Source: CAISDA01 sp050258555
Lineage (GTDB): Bacteria; Bacteroidota; Ignavibacteria; UBA10030; UBA8401
Assembly: GCA_050258555.1 (NCBI GenBank)
Contig: JBLMZA010000034.1
Span: 1 to 31,300 of the forward strand
Reading direction: 5' to 3'
DNA: 31,300 bases
Numbering within the stretch: position 1 is the stretch's first letter; each line of letters opens with the position of its first letter. Below, piece by piece: positions 23,597-30,872 of the stretch. The notes under the pieces are model-generated. The model had not been told where the DNA came from. It was given only the letters and a program-made list of their open reading frames with translations, and did not search any database. The position numbers and the translations under genes were made by a program.

Positions 23597-23644
23597 AGTT
23601 TTATTAAATGTGAAGGTATCAGTCGTAAGTATGAAAATCAACAA

Positions 23645-23680
23645 AACCTGGAAAAATTCTAGCCAGAATTTTTCCAGGTT
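23645..23680 (-). terminator. Rho-independent-like terminator after hipT
   Basis: The arms AACCTGGAAAAATTCT and AGAATTTTTCCAGGTT are perfectly complementary over 16 bases around an AGCC loop (plus strand). Read on the minus strand the stem is followed by a T-rich tract (TTTGTTGATTTT). It lies about 100 bases after the hipT stop and separates that module from the peptide operon. Confidence 0.7.
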
Positions 23681-23786
23681 AGGGGGCGCTTCTTTGGGAG
23701 CTGTCGGCTGAATTGAGGAAGGGCATCAGCGCCGTGGATACTCTGGAATATCGGCGCGATCACTTTTTCCCCGGATAAATGCGGGA

Positions 23787-24734
23787 TCATTGTATGCGAC
23801 GATGGTTGTTCTGCAAGAGCTCCTTATAGGCCGCTTTATACTCCTCGCTCAGAAAACTGATATCGATGAACTCGAGCCATTGGGGGATCACCTTCTCGAA
23901 CTTGCCGAGAATGTTGCGCTGCTGCATGGGATCCAATCCCGACCTCGTCATTGCCGCTATAAAATCGTTCCGCCCGATCTTTCTCTTTTTCCCGTTAAGC
24001 GTCAGCGCCAGCTCTTCCGTATCGGCGGGATTGATCAGCGCAGTAGCCAGCAGATCGTATGCGGGAGCCAGCTTGGTGCCGATGCCGGGAGCTTCGATGA
24101 GCGAGAAGTTTTTCAAGTGCATGTCGGCATTGCCGGTGATGAATGAAAAGAGCACCTGTTCAAAAAAGTTCACCACGTCAAGACCAGGAGTCGATGAAAA
24201 GTTCATGATCGCTTTGGCGATCTGTTCATAGGACCCGTGGTATTTCTGTTCGGTCAGCCGTTCCGTCAACTGGCACATGTCTTCCATGTGCAGCTTCCTG
24301 TGTTCCAGGCGGTCGATTCTTTTGGTGATATAGGCCGCAGTGCCCGACTTCAGCCGTATCAAACTATGCGGCACCGTTTCAATCTTTGCAATTTGGGCCA
24401 GATGCATGGTAACGTCTTCCAGTTCAGGCATCTGGGGATATTTCGCTGTGGGCGGCTTTAAGATATAGGATCCCCATAAACCGACGATCGTAAACCGTCC
24501 GGGTTCTTTTTTTCCCTTCTCTCCCGTTACCTCCAATGAGAGTTTTGGCTGGACGCCGGTAATTGTGATCTGGCTGCGAATGATCTTCAATGCCAATTGG
24601 TCCATCTCTGCTTCCGTATAGGGCAATTCCGGCGGCACGGATGCGGAAAATATTTTTTTGCTGCAGGACGGATGAAAATCGGTCTCTCCCTTTTCGAGCT
24701 TTTGATAGCAATAAAGACATCGGCGATTATTCAT
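23787..24734 (-). CDS. hipT: HipA-like kinase toxin, HipT type (C-terminal HipA domain)
   Basis: A 315-residue HipA-fold Ser/Thr kinase lacking the N-terminal subdomain of classical HipA. Visible motifs are the Gly-rich loop (ITGVQPKLSL), a lysine segment (GSYILKPP), the catalytic loop FITGNADMHLKNFSL and the metal-binding APAYDLLAT. An extra Cys/His module lies at the N-terminus (CLYCYQKL, then FHPSCSKK), a possible zinc ribbon. In characterised HipBST systems HipT phosphorylates tryptophanyl-tRNA synthetase; the target here is inferred. The start overlaps the hipS stop. The second ATG (24734) has the better spacing to GAGGG than the first (24737). It is the last gene of the module, followed by a strong terminator. 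Confidence 0.85.
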   Translation of the reverse strand: MNNRRCLYCYQKLEKGETDFHPSCSKKIFSASVPPELPYTEAEMDQLALKIIRSQITITGVQPKLSLEVTGEKGKKEPGRFTIVGLWGSYILKPPTAKYPQMPELEDVTMHLAQIAKIETVPHSLIRLKSGTAAYITKRIDRLEHRKLHMEDMCQLTERLTEQKYHGSYEQIAKAIMNFSSTPGLDVVNFFEQVLFSFITGNADMHLKNFSLIEAPGIGTKLAPAYDLLATALINPADTEELALTLNGKKRKIGRNDFIAAMTRSGLDPMQQRNILGKFEKVIPQWLEFIDISFLSEEYKAAYKELLQNNHRRIQ

Positions 24735-25056
24735 CATCGCCCTCGATTCTCTGCACGCTCACCGCGCCGATACAATCCCTGCAGCATGCCAGAAGCAGTC
24801 CCATGCGATCACGCGGGTCAAGTTTCCAATTGTGCTCGGCCACTTCCAGCAGCCAGCCTTCGGGGATGAGTCCGTCGAAAAAGGGAAACAGGACATTGGT
24901 GTGATATTCATCTTTCTTCAGCGGCAGCGTCTTGCTGACCGGTGCGGGATGTTCCGATCGGAGATATTCATCGGCATAGACAAAATGGTAGCCGTGCTCA
25001 TCCTCGGTCAAGACGCCGGCAGCGATGTCATAGATTTTAATGAGTGCTTTTCTCAT
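24727..25056 (-). CDS. hipS: HipS-like protein (HipA N-terminal domain alone)
   Basis: A 109-residue protein matching the HipA N-terminal subdomain 1: an AGVLTEDEHGYHFVYADEYL strand-turn-strand, then PVSKTLPLKKDEY and LFPFFDGLIPEGWLLEVAE, ending with a DRMGLLLACCRDCIGAVSV segment. In HipBST modules this separate subunit, not the DNA-binding protein, acts as the antitoxin for HipT. Translation starts 4 bases after the hipB stop, and its own stop overlaps hipT, so the three genes are a tightly coupled operon in B-S-T order. Confidence 0.83.
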   Translation of the reverse strand: MRKALIKIYDIAAGVLTEDEHGYHFVYADEYLRSEHPAPVSKTLPLKKDEYHTNVLFPFFDGLIPEGWLLEVAEHNWKLDPRDRMGLLLACCRDCIGAVSVQRIEGDDE

Positions 25057-25060
25057 ATGG

Positions 25061-25276
25061 TCAGTTTGCGGATTTGCCGGATTTGACCGGGGCTAATTCA
25101 CAGCCGAATAATTTCAGCACCTGATTGACTTTGTCAATGCGCAGCGTCATTTTCCCCTGCTCCATTTCCCGGACAAAGCGCAATCCGACACCGGCTTTTT
25201 CGGCCAAGTCGGATTGAGTCATATTCAGTTGTTTTCGTTTTGTCTTGATGAAGGTCGATAATTCCGATTTTTTCAT
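25061..25276 (-). CDS. hipB: HipB-like helix-turn-helix antitoxin/autoregulator
   Basis: The 71-residue XRE-type repressor has its helix-turn-helix in IKTKRKQLNMTQSDLAEKAG followed by VGLRFVREMEQGK. A short C-terminal dimerisation strand and tail come after. A start at 25291 is possible but would begin inside an operator; the ATG at 25276 is preferred. Three copies of a palindromic operator upstream overlap a good promoter, which fits autorepression, with HipS and HipT modulating binding. Family knowledge: HipB binds such operators as a dimer. Confidence 0.85.
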   Translation of the reverse strand: MKKSELSTFIKTKRKQLNMTQSDLAEKAGVGLRFVREMEQGKMTLRIDKVNQVLKLFGCELAPVKSGKSAN

Positions 25277-25281
25277 TTTAT

Positions 25282-25297
25282 TATACCCCATCGGGTA
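25282..25297. promoter_or_regulatory. hip operator O1
   Basis: Palindromic TACCC-N4-GGGTA core (plus strand TATACCCCATCGGGTA), immediately before the hipB ATG. On the minus strand it reads TACCCGATGGGGTATAA, shared with O2 and O3. Confidence 0.75.
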
Positions 25298-25320
25298 CGA
25301 AGTAGATGTTTGTGTGTTTC

Positions 25321-25349
25321 ATTATACCCAATCGGGTACAAAAATGCAA
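25321..25349 (-). promoter_or_regulatory. hip promoter with embedded operator O2
   Basis: On the minus strand TTGCAT (25349-25344), a 17-base spacer and TATAAT (25326-25321) make a strong sigma-70-like promoter. The second operator, TACCC-N4-GGGTA at 25325-25338, lies in the spacer and touches the -10 box, so a bound repressor would block transcription. The leader to the hipB ATG would be about 40 bases. Confidence 0.75.
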
Positions 25350-25362
25350 ATAATATTAATTT

Positions 25363-25378
25363 TATACCTTATCGGGTA
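25363..25378. promoter_or_regulatory. hip operator O3
   Basis: A slightly degenerate copy of the operator (plus strand TATACCTTATCGGGTA), upstream of the -35 box. The cores of O1, O2 and O3 start at 25284, 25325 and 25365, that is 41 and 40 bases apart, so all three sit on about the same face of the helix. Confidence 0.7.
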
Positions 25379-25562
25379 TATTCTCATCTTACGCAGCCTC
25401 TGTGTTTTTTCTGACGATGTCTTCGAAGCACGTAATCGCGCGCTATGGATCGGCAAGCCCGATGCTCTGACAGAGACATTTTAATTCCTGAACCATTTTT
25501 CATATCTTTTATTTTTTTCCGAGATATCATGTTTATTCGCGAAAGGCATGAAAGGGCGTGCA

Positions 25563-26429
25563 ATGAGTAATGAAGGAAGGAACACAGGAACCGGAGAGAC
25601 GATCATTTCAGTCGATGGGATCGAACTGTGCGCCGAAAGCTTCGGCAATCCGGAGCACCCGCCGATACTGCTTGTCATGGGAGCATTGGCGTCGATGGTG
25701 TGGTGGGATGCGGCATTTTGCCGGGAACTGGCGGACAAAGGAAGATTCGTCATCCGGTACGACAATCGCGATGTCGGACGCTCGACATTTTATCCTCCGG
25801 GTGCGCCCGGCTATAATATAGAGGATATGGTCGATGACGCGCTGCGCATGCTCGATCATTACCGCGTTGACAAGGCGCATTTCGTCGGCATGTCGCTCGG
25901 AGGCATGATCGCCCAGCTTGCGGCGCTGCGCAATCCGGACAGAGTCCTGACGATCACGATGCTCTCATCGAGCGTGTGGGACAGCGGGCAGGATCTGCCG
26001 CCTGTCGATCAAAAGATCCTGGACTATCATGCCCAGGCGGGATCGATCGATTGGTCTGATGAAGAGTGGGCGATTCGGTATATGGTGGGAGGCTGGAAGC
26101 TGCTGAACGGTTCGAAGCACGCATTTGATGAGCGCCAGGCGGCGAAGCTGGCTGAAGAAGAATATCACCGCGCACGCTCGTTCTTAAGCATGTTCAACCA
26201 TGCATTATTGAAAGGCGGCGAATCGTATTACGGCAAGGCATCATCGATTCGTGTGCCGGCACTCGTGATGCATGGAACGGAAGACCCGGTGCTTCCCTTC
26301 CCGCATGCAAAGGCGATCGAACGGGCGATTCCCCAGGCCCGGCTGATCACACTCGAAGGCCGCGGGCATGAGATCCACCCCGACGATTGGGATCTGATAA
26401 TCGAAGAGATCGTCAGGCACACGGCATGA
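25563..26429 (+). CDS. Alpha/beta hydrolase
   Basis: A 288-residue alpha/beta-hydrolase-fold enzyme. The nucleophile elbow is Gly-Met-Ser111-Leu-Gly-Gly (FVGMSLGGMIAQLA), the acid Asp241 lies in MHGTEDPVLPF, and the His269 base is in LEGRGHEIHPDDW. An FVIRYDNRDVGRST segment and the overall layout match esterases of the RdmC/aclacinomycin methylesterase type and related haloperoxidase-like hydrolases. The substrate is not predictable. AAAGGG precedes the ATG at 25563 with good spacing; the ATG at 25548 abuts purines too closely. Its stop abuts the stop of the convergent DUF4405 gene with no base between (TGA/TCA). Confidence 0.88.
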   Translation: MSNEGRNTGTGETIISVDGIELCAESFGNPEHPPILLVMGALASMVWWDAAFCRELADKGRFVIRYDNRDVGRSTFYPPGAPGYNIEDMVDDALRMLDHYRVDKAHFVGMSLGGMIAQLAALRNPDRVLTITMLSSSVWDSGQDLPPVDQKILDYHAQAGSIDWSDEEWAIRYMVGGWKLLNGSKHAFDERQAAKLAEEEYHRARSFLSMFNHALLKGGESYYGKASSIRVPALVMHGTEDPVLPFPHAKAIERAIPQARLITLEGRGHEIHPDDWDLIIEEIVRHTA

Positions 26430-26774
26430 TCAATGCACATGAAATGCGTGTGACGCAAAGAGGAGGACCGATACGGCCACAAGCGCCAGGGCCGCAAGGA
26501 TTTCCCTGTTGAAAATGGTGCGCGCCTTTGTCGTGAGATAGGTCCAGAGAGCGCGCCGGTTCAGCGCCATATGCACCAGCGTCAGAACCGCAAAGAGCGT
26601 ACCGGCCATATTGTGCACGGCCATCCAGAAATGCCGTTCGGCCGTCATGGCTGAAAACTGCAGCTGATGGTTCATGACGCCCGATACGGGCAGAATGCAG
26701 ACAGTGATCGTCATGCCTGCGGCGATGAATGATCGATAGTTGAATCGCTTTTGAATTACATGCGATTGTTCCAT
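26430..26774 (-). CDS. DUF4405-like membrane protein
   Basis: A 114-residue inner-membrane protein with three helices: ITVCILPVSGVMNHQ, VHNMAGTLFAVLTLVHMALN and ILAALALVAVSVLLF. Histidines in or near them (RHFWMAVHN, LVHMALNRRALW) give the cytochrome-b-like outline of DUF4405 proteins. A heme or redox role is possible but unproven. CGGAGG lies 8 bases before the ATG. It lies just downstream of the Crp/Fnr gene on the same strand, with its own promoter region that contains a Crp/Fnr-type palindrome. Confidence 0.78.
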   Translation of the reverse strand: MEQSHVIQKRFNYRSFIAAGMTITVCILPVSGVMNHQLQFSAMTAERHFWMAVHNMAGTLFAVLTLVHMALNRRALWTYLTTKARTIFNREILAALALVAVSVLLFASHAFHVH

Positions 26775-26872
26775 GATGAGCCTCCGTTGATGTGCGGATG
26801 TGTATGTGGATGTGAAGCGTGTATTGTTCGCCGTTCATGGCATATAATACGCCGCAGCGGAGGAAAAGGTTG

Positions 26873-26886
26873 TTAACAATTGTTAA
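26873..26886. promoter_or_regulatory. Candidate Crp/Fnr binding site TTAAC-AATT-GTTAA
   Basis: A perfect 14-base palindrome with the 5-4-5 half-site layout of Crp/Fnr operators. It overlaps the stop codon of the Crp/Fnr gene and lies about 100 bases before the DUF4405 start, upstream of a TATTAT box on the minus strand. Confidence 0.55.
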
Positions 26887-27473
26887 GAAATGATCGGGGA
26901 GGAAACATGTGACATCCGGCTGACCGAATTGCGGATGCGGCTTAAGGAAACGGGAGTGATCCCGAGATAGGAGGCAATGTAGTGCTGGGGAACGCGTTCG
27001 ATGATGCGCGGATCGGTCTTCAGCAGCTCGAGGTAGCGTTCCTTCGGCTTATGGGAGATATACGAGCGGAAGAGACGGGCATAGTGCGTAAAGCGTGCCA
27101 TGGCAATGTGAAAGAACAGTTCTTTTATTTCAGGAAAGTCCTTCACCAGAAGATCGAAATCATTTTTTGCCAGAACAAAGAGCGTCGACTCTTCGATCGC
27201 TTCAATGTAGCAGTCGCTTGGTTCGCCGCTCATAAAGCTTTCAATGGAAGCCACGCGATCGTTTTCGAAGAAGAACTGGAATGTGATGTCTTTGCCGGAG
27301 CCTTCGCAGTATCCTACACGCAGGCATCCCTTTTGTATGAAAAAAATGGATCGGGCGACGCTTCCCTGCTTCAGAAGCGTCGTTCGCGGCTGCACATGCC
27401 GTTCCTTGAAGAGGCACCCGTATCTGCTCCACTCTTTTTCCAGCCGCGGAATATGTGCGAAAAAATCATCCAT
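26883..27473 (-). CDS. Crp/Fnr-family transcriptional regulator
   Basis: The 196-residue protein has an N-terminal cyclic-nucleotide-binding-like barrel (TTLLKQGSVARSIFFIQKGC, then DITFQFFFENDRVASIESF) and a C-terminal winged helix with RVPQHYIASYLGITPVSLSR. No Fnr-type cysteine cluster is present, and the barrel lacks an obvious cAMP signature, so the ligand is unknown. It belongs to the Bacteroidota cAMP-like regulator group. The start is uncertain: ATG 27473 (MDDFFAHIP), or GTG 27500 directly after the ilvD stop; neither has a clear ribosome site. It lies 27 bases after ilvD, so they may be cotranscribed. Confidence 0.85.
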   Translation of the reverse strand: MDDFFAHIPRLEKEWSRYGCLFKERHVQPRTTLLKQGSVARSIFFIQKGCLRVGYCEGSGKDITFQFFFENDRVASIESFMSGEPSDCYIEAIEESTLFVLAKNDFDLLVKDFPEIKELFFHIAMARFTHYARLFRSYISHKPKERYLELLKTDPRIIERVPQHYIASYLGITPVSLSRIRNSVSRMSHVSSPIIS

Positions 27474-27500
27474 TGCCGCAAGGGGTATGATATCAAGCAC

Positions 27501-29333
27501 TCAATCAATCAGCCGCACGGCGCCCATATCGGCCGAGCTGACCATGGAGGCATAGGCTTTCAGCGCCTTGGAAATGACGCGCTCGCGCTTCGGGGCGCTC
27601 CAGGCTTTCAGGCCGCGGGCCTCTTCGCGGACGCGCCGTGCGGAGAGTTCCTCGTCGCTCACCAGCACGTTGATCGTGCGCGCGGGAATGTTGATCTCGA
27701 TCACGTCTCCGTCTCGAAGTAATCCGATGGCGCCGCCTGAAGCGGCTTCCGGAGAAACATGGCCGATGGAGAGTCCCGATGTGCCTCCGGAAAACCGTCC
27801 GTCGGTGATGAGCGCGCATTCCGCGCCCAAGTGCTTGGCTTTGATATACGATGTGGGGTAGAGCATCTCCTGCATGCCGGGCCCGCCTTTGGGGCCCTCA
27901 TGCGTGATGACGACGACATCGCCCGCTTTGACCTGATCTTTGAGAATGCCGTCACAGGCTGAATCCTGCGAATCGAAGACTTTCGCCGGTCCTTTGAAGA
28001 CCCACAGGCTTTCATCCACGCCCGCCGTTTTGACCACGCAGCCTTTTTCTGCGATGTTGCCTTTGAGGATCGCGAGTCCTCCGTCTCTCGTATACGCATG
28101 GTCAAAATCGCGGACGCAGCCTTCCGAGCGGTCGGTATCGAGCGTTTTGTACCGGCTTGACTGCGAACCCATGACGAGACTGCGGCGATGAGCCGGGGCC
28201 GAATGATAGATCGAGAGCGCCTCCGGATCGGGATCCGTGGTGGTGATGTCGAACTTTTCCACCGCCTCTTTCAATGTCAGTCCATCCACACGGAAGACCG
28301 TCGTATCCAGCAACTCCGCCTTGCTCAGTTCGTTCAGGATGCCCAGGATGCCGCCCGCCCGGTTCACATCCTCGACGTGGTATTTTTGTGAATTCGGCGC
28401 GACCTTGCACAGGCACGGCGTCTTGCGCGAGAGCGCGTCGATATCGTCCATCGTGAAATCCACTCCCGCCTCTCTGGCAATCGCCAAGAGGTGGAGCACG
28501 GTGTTGGTCGATCCGCCCATGGCGATATCCAAGGTCATGGCATTCAGGAATGCGGCTTTCGAGCCGATCGTTCGGGGCAGCATCCGTTCATCGCCGTCGC
28601 GGTAATATTTGTACGCATTTTCAACGATCAATGCGGCGGCCTGGTTGAAAAGTTTCGTGCGGTTTTCATGCGTGGCCACGATCGTGCCGTTGCCGGGAAG
28701 CGCGAGGCCGAGCGCCTCGTTCAAGCAGTTCATGGAATTGGCGGTGAACATGCCCGAGCAGGAGCCGCACGTGGGACAGGCGGACTGTTCGACTCTGGCC
28801 ACCTGCAGATCGCTCACGGAATCGTCGGCGGCCTGCACCATGGCATCGATCAGATCCAGCTTGGCGCCGTCGAGTTCGCCGGCTTCCATCGGGCCGCCGG
28901 AGACGAAGACGGCGGGAATATTCAATCGCATGGCGGCCATGAGCATGCCCGGCGTGATCTTGTCGCAATTCGAGATGCAGACCATGGCGTCGGCCTTGTG
29001 CGCGTTCACCATGTATTCGACGCTGTCGGCGATCAGATCGCGGCTGGGCAGGGAATAGAGCATGCCGTCGTGACCCATGGCGATGCCGTCGTCGATGGCG
29101 ATCGTATTGAATTCGGCGGCGAAGCATCCGAGCCGTTCGATTTCGGCCTTGACCTGCTGACCGATGTCATGCAGATGCACATGTCCCGGAACGAACTGCG
29201 TGAATGAGTTGACGATGGCGATGATGGGCTTGCCCATCTGATCTTGTTTCATGCCGTTGGCCGCCCAGAGTGCGCGGGCTCCGGCCATGCGCCGGCCCTG
29301 CGTGCTGGCGGTACTTCTGAAAGGAATCTTCAT
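27501..29333 (-). CDS. ilvD: Dihydroxy-acid dehydratase
   Basis: The 610-residue enzyme converts 2,3-dihydroxy-3-methyl acids to 2-keto acids in isoleucine and valine biosynthesis. It is close to the E. coli type throughout: NSFTQFVPGHVHL, the cluster ligands Cys123 in SNCDKITPG and Cys192 within CPTCGSCSGMFTANS, IASKA-like and AMGGSTNTVLHLLA segments, and ITDGRFSGGTSGLSIGHVSP near the C-terminus. The third cysteine of the [2Fe-2S] type (near residue 49) is replaced by the VPG of the oxygen-sensitive [4Fe-4S] type. No other ilv or leu gene is in the window. An upstream in-frame extension to 29417 has no similarity; ATG 29333 fits the family. Confidence 0.96.
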   Translation of the reverse strand: MKIPFRSTASTQGRRMAGARALWAANGMKQDQMGKPIIAIVNSFTQFVPGHVHLHDIGQQVKAEIERLGCFAAEFNTIAIDDGIAMGHDGMLYSLPSRDLIADSVEYMVNAHKADAMVCISNCDKITPGMLMAAMRLNIPAVFVSGGPMEAGELDGAKLDLIDAMVQAADDSVSDLQVARVEQSACPTCGSCSGMFTANSMNCLNEALGLALPGNGTIVATHENRTKLFNQAAALIVENAYKYYRDGDERMLPRTIGSKAAFLNAMTLDIAMGGSTNTVLHLLAIAREAGVDFTMDDIDALSRKTPCLCKVAPNSQKYHVEDVNRAGGILGILNELSKAELLDTTVFRVDGLTLKEAVEKFDITTTDPDPEALSIYHSAPAHRRSLVMGSQSSRYKTLDTDRSEGCVRDFDHAYTRDGGLAILKGNIAEKGCVVKTAGVDESLWVFKGPAKVFDSQDSACDGILKDQVKAGDVVVITHEGPKGGPGMQEMLYPTSYIKAKHLGAECALITDGRFSGGTSGLSIGHVSPEAASGGAIGLLRDGDVIEINIPARTINVLVSDEELSARRVREEARGLKAWSAPKRERVISKALKAYASMVSSADMGAVRLID

Positions 29334-29630
29334 GATGCTATAGTCGCTGAGTGTAAAAATACAATGCTCAAAAAAAAGGGAATGCACTTCCCGCCGCGGT
29401 CTCTTTTTTCCGGACATCTCTATAATAGAAATATAGTGTGCGCCGCAACGAGAATCAAATTGACAGAAGCCGATGCGGAAAAATCAAGTATTGGGATCGT
29501 GCGCGGGATTTTGAAAGCCCGGAGATTCTCATTACCTTATTTCCGCGCGAAAAAGAATGTGAAGCGGCGCATGCGGGCTCATCACGATACAAGCCGATCA
29601 TCTGATTTTTATTTCGAAAGGGGAAAGGAA
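29334..29630. other. Divergent ilvD / alcohol dehydrogenase intergenic region
   Basis: About 300 bases between divergent genes. A TATAAT (29421-29426) and a TTGACA (29460-29465) occur on the plus strand but not in a usable order or spacing. The frame of the downstream dehydrogenase stays open through this stretch and into ilvD antisense, which I take as chance. No hairpin or RNA gene seen. Confidence 0.45.
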
Positions 29631-30671
29631 ATGAAAGCGACGTTGATGTATGGAGCCGGAGATGTGCGCACGGAAACGATTCCTGATGCGCGGATTCTTG
29701 CGCCGACAGACGCCCTGGTGCGCGTGACGCGTGCGGCGATCTGCGGAAGCGATCTCTGGCCGTACAAGGATATGGAACGAAGCGGAACCGGACGCGCGAT
29801 GGGACACGAGTTCATGGGCATCGTCGAAGAGGTGGGCGCGGAGGTCCGAACGGTGAAGCGGGGGGATTTCGTCATCGCGCCCTTTGCATTTTCCGACGGC
29901 TCGTGCGAGTTCTGTCACGAAGGGATCCACACCTCGTGCACGCGCGGGGGCTTCTTCGGCATCGGCATGGAAGATGTCGGCGGAGGACAGGCCGAGGCCG
30001 TGCGCGTCCCGCAGGCCGACGGTACGCTCTTTGTCCTGCCGGATGACCGGGGCAAAGACCTTCTGCCCTCGCTTCTGACACTGACCGATGTGATGGGAAC
30101 GGGACATCATGCGGCCATTTCGGCGAACGTGGGTCCCGGAAAGCGCGTCGCCGTGGTGGGAGACGGCGCTGTGGGACTTTGCGGCGTGATTGCCGCCAGG
30201 CGGCTCGGCGCGGAGGAGATCATCATCATGGGCCGTCATCCGGAGCGGATCCGCCTGGCGCAGGAATTCGGCGCGACGAGTGTGGTCGGCGAACGCGGCG
30301 CTGAAGCCGTCGAGCGCATCAAGGGATTGACGAAGGGATTCGGCGTGCATTCCGTGCTTGAGTGTGTGGGGTCGGAAGAGGCGATCCGTACAGCGATGAA
30401 AATCGTCCGCCCGGGCGGAGCGATCGGCAGAGTCGGCGTTCCGCATTATGCGGTGATTACCGGCGCCGAGCCTTCGTTTTACAAGAATGTCACGATCGGC
30501 GGCGGACCGGCGCCCGTGCGCGCCTACATCGAAGAACTATTGGGAGACGTGCTGGAAGGCCGCATCACGCCTGGCCGGGTGTTCGATTTGTCCACCGGCA
30601 TCGACGGCGTTCCCGACGGCTACCGGGCGATGAACGAGCGCACGGCGATCAAAGTGATGGTTGAATTCTGA
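29631..30671 (+). CDS. Zinc-dependent alcohol dehydrogenase (MDR family)
   Basis: The 346-residue enzyme has the catalytic-zinc residues Cys38 (AAICGSDLWPY) and His59-Glu60 (MGHEFMGIVEEVG), and Asp153 in the LTDVMGTGHHAA segment. The nucleotide fold is VAVVGDGAVGLCGVIAARRLG. The structural-zinc loop has three cysteines (SCEFCHEGIHTSC; 92, 95 and 103) rather than four, as in some formaldehyde-dehydrogenase-like subgroups. The substrate is unknown. AAAGGGGAAAGGAA directly before the ATG fixes the start. It is divergent from ilvD and followed by a terminator-like hairpin. Confidence 0.9.
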   Translation: MKATLMYGAGDVRTETIPDARILAPTDALVRVTRAAICGSDLWPYKDMERSGTGRAMGHEFMGIVEEVGAEVRTVKRGDFVIAPFAFSDGSCEFCHEGIHTSCTRGGFFGIGMEDVGGGQAEAVRVPQADGTLFVLPDDRGKDLLPSLLTLTDVMGTGHHAAISANVGPGKRVAVVGDGAVGLCGVIAARRLGAEEIIIMGRHPERIRLAQEFGATSVVGERGAEAVERIKGLTKGFGVHSVLECVGSEEAIRTAMKIVRPGGAIGRVGVPHYAVITGAEPSFYKNVTIGGGPAPVRAYIEELLGDVLEGRITPGRVFDLSTGIDGVPDGYRAMNERTAIKVMVEF

Positions 30672-30774
30672 AATATGTTCATCACATGCTTCATCGTAAA
30701 GTTTCCTTTTTGTCACACTCAAAGCCCTCACTATGGACAACAATTTGTGAAAAAAATGTCGGCTCTCGGGAGCG

Positions 30775-30794
30775 TGTTCGGAATTTTCCGAACA
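30775..30794. promoter_or_regulatory. Perfect dyad TGTTCGGAA-TT-TTCCGAACA
   Basis: Two 9-base arms with a two-base centre lie 6 bases upstream of a TATAAT box (30801-30806), in the place of a -35 element. It is a candidate operator for the topB promoter. Confidence 0.55.
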
Positions 30795-30800
30795 AAATGG

Positions 30801-30848
30801 TATAATATAGGTACGACAGCGGCGCTGAGTGAACGGCCGCTTTTTTTT
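30801..30848 (+). terminator. TATAAT box followed at once by hairpin plus T8 (attenuator or terminator)
   Basis: A TATAAT at 30801-30806 is followed by a GC-rich stem (AGCGGC at 30818 with GCCGCT ending at 30841, 12-base loop) and eight T residues. It could simply end transcripts of the dehydrogenase gene. If the TATAAT is a real -10 box, the hairpin would lie in the first 30 bases of the topB transcript and act as an attenuator. Confidence 0.55.
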
Positions 30849-30872
30849 ATGACCAAGAAATGACGATGAAGC

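Larger units (their letters stand above)
23442..23786. other. Intergenic region with peptide-operon leader, dyad and hip terminator
   Basis: No gene is convincing here. From the peptide side there is a small CCCGG/CCGGG hairpin in the leader (23466-23480), then a perfect dyad, CACCTGC-C-GCAGGTG (23582-23596), suitable as an operator upstream of the peptide operon, then the terminator described separately. A 27-codon plus-strand stretch ending before 23780 looks mildly coding-like but has no start. Confidence 0.5.

Noticed and set aside
23696..23780. Plus-strand coding-like stretch of about 27 codons ending in a TAA
   Set aside because: It has no start codon and sits downstream of a terminator. 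It might be a gene remnant, but nothing in it identifies a family.
29244..29630. N-terminal extension of the zinc alcohol dehydrogenase
   Set aside because: The frame is open for 129 more codons but overlaps ilvD antisense. The ribosome site and family start both point to 29631.
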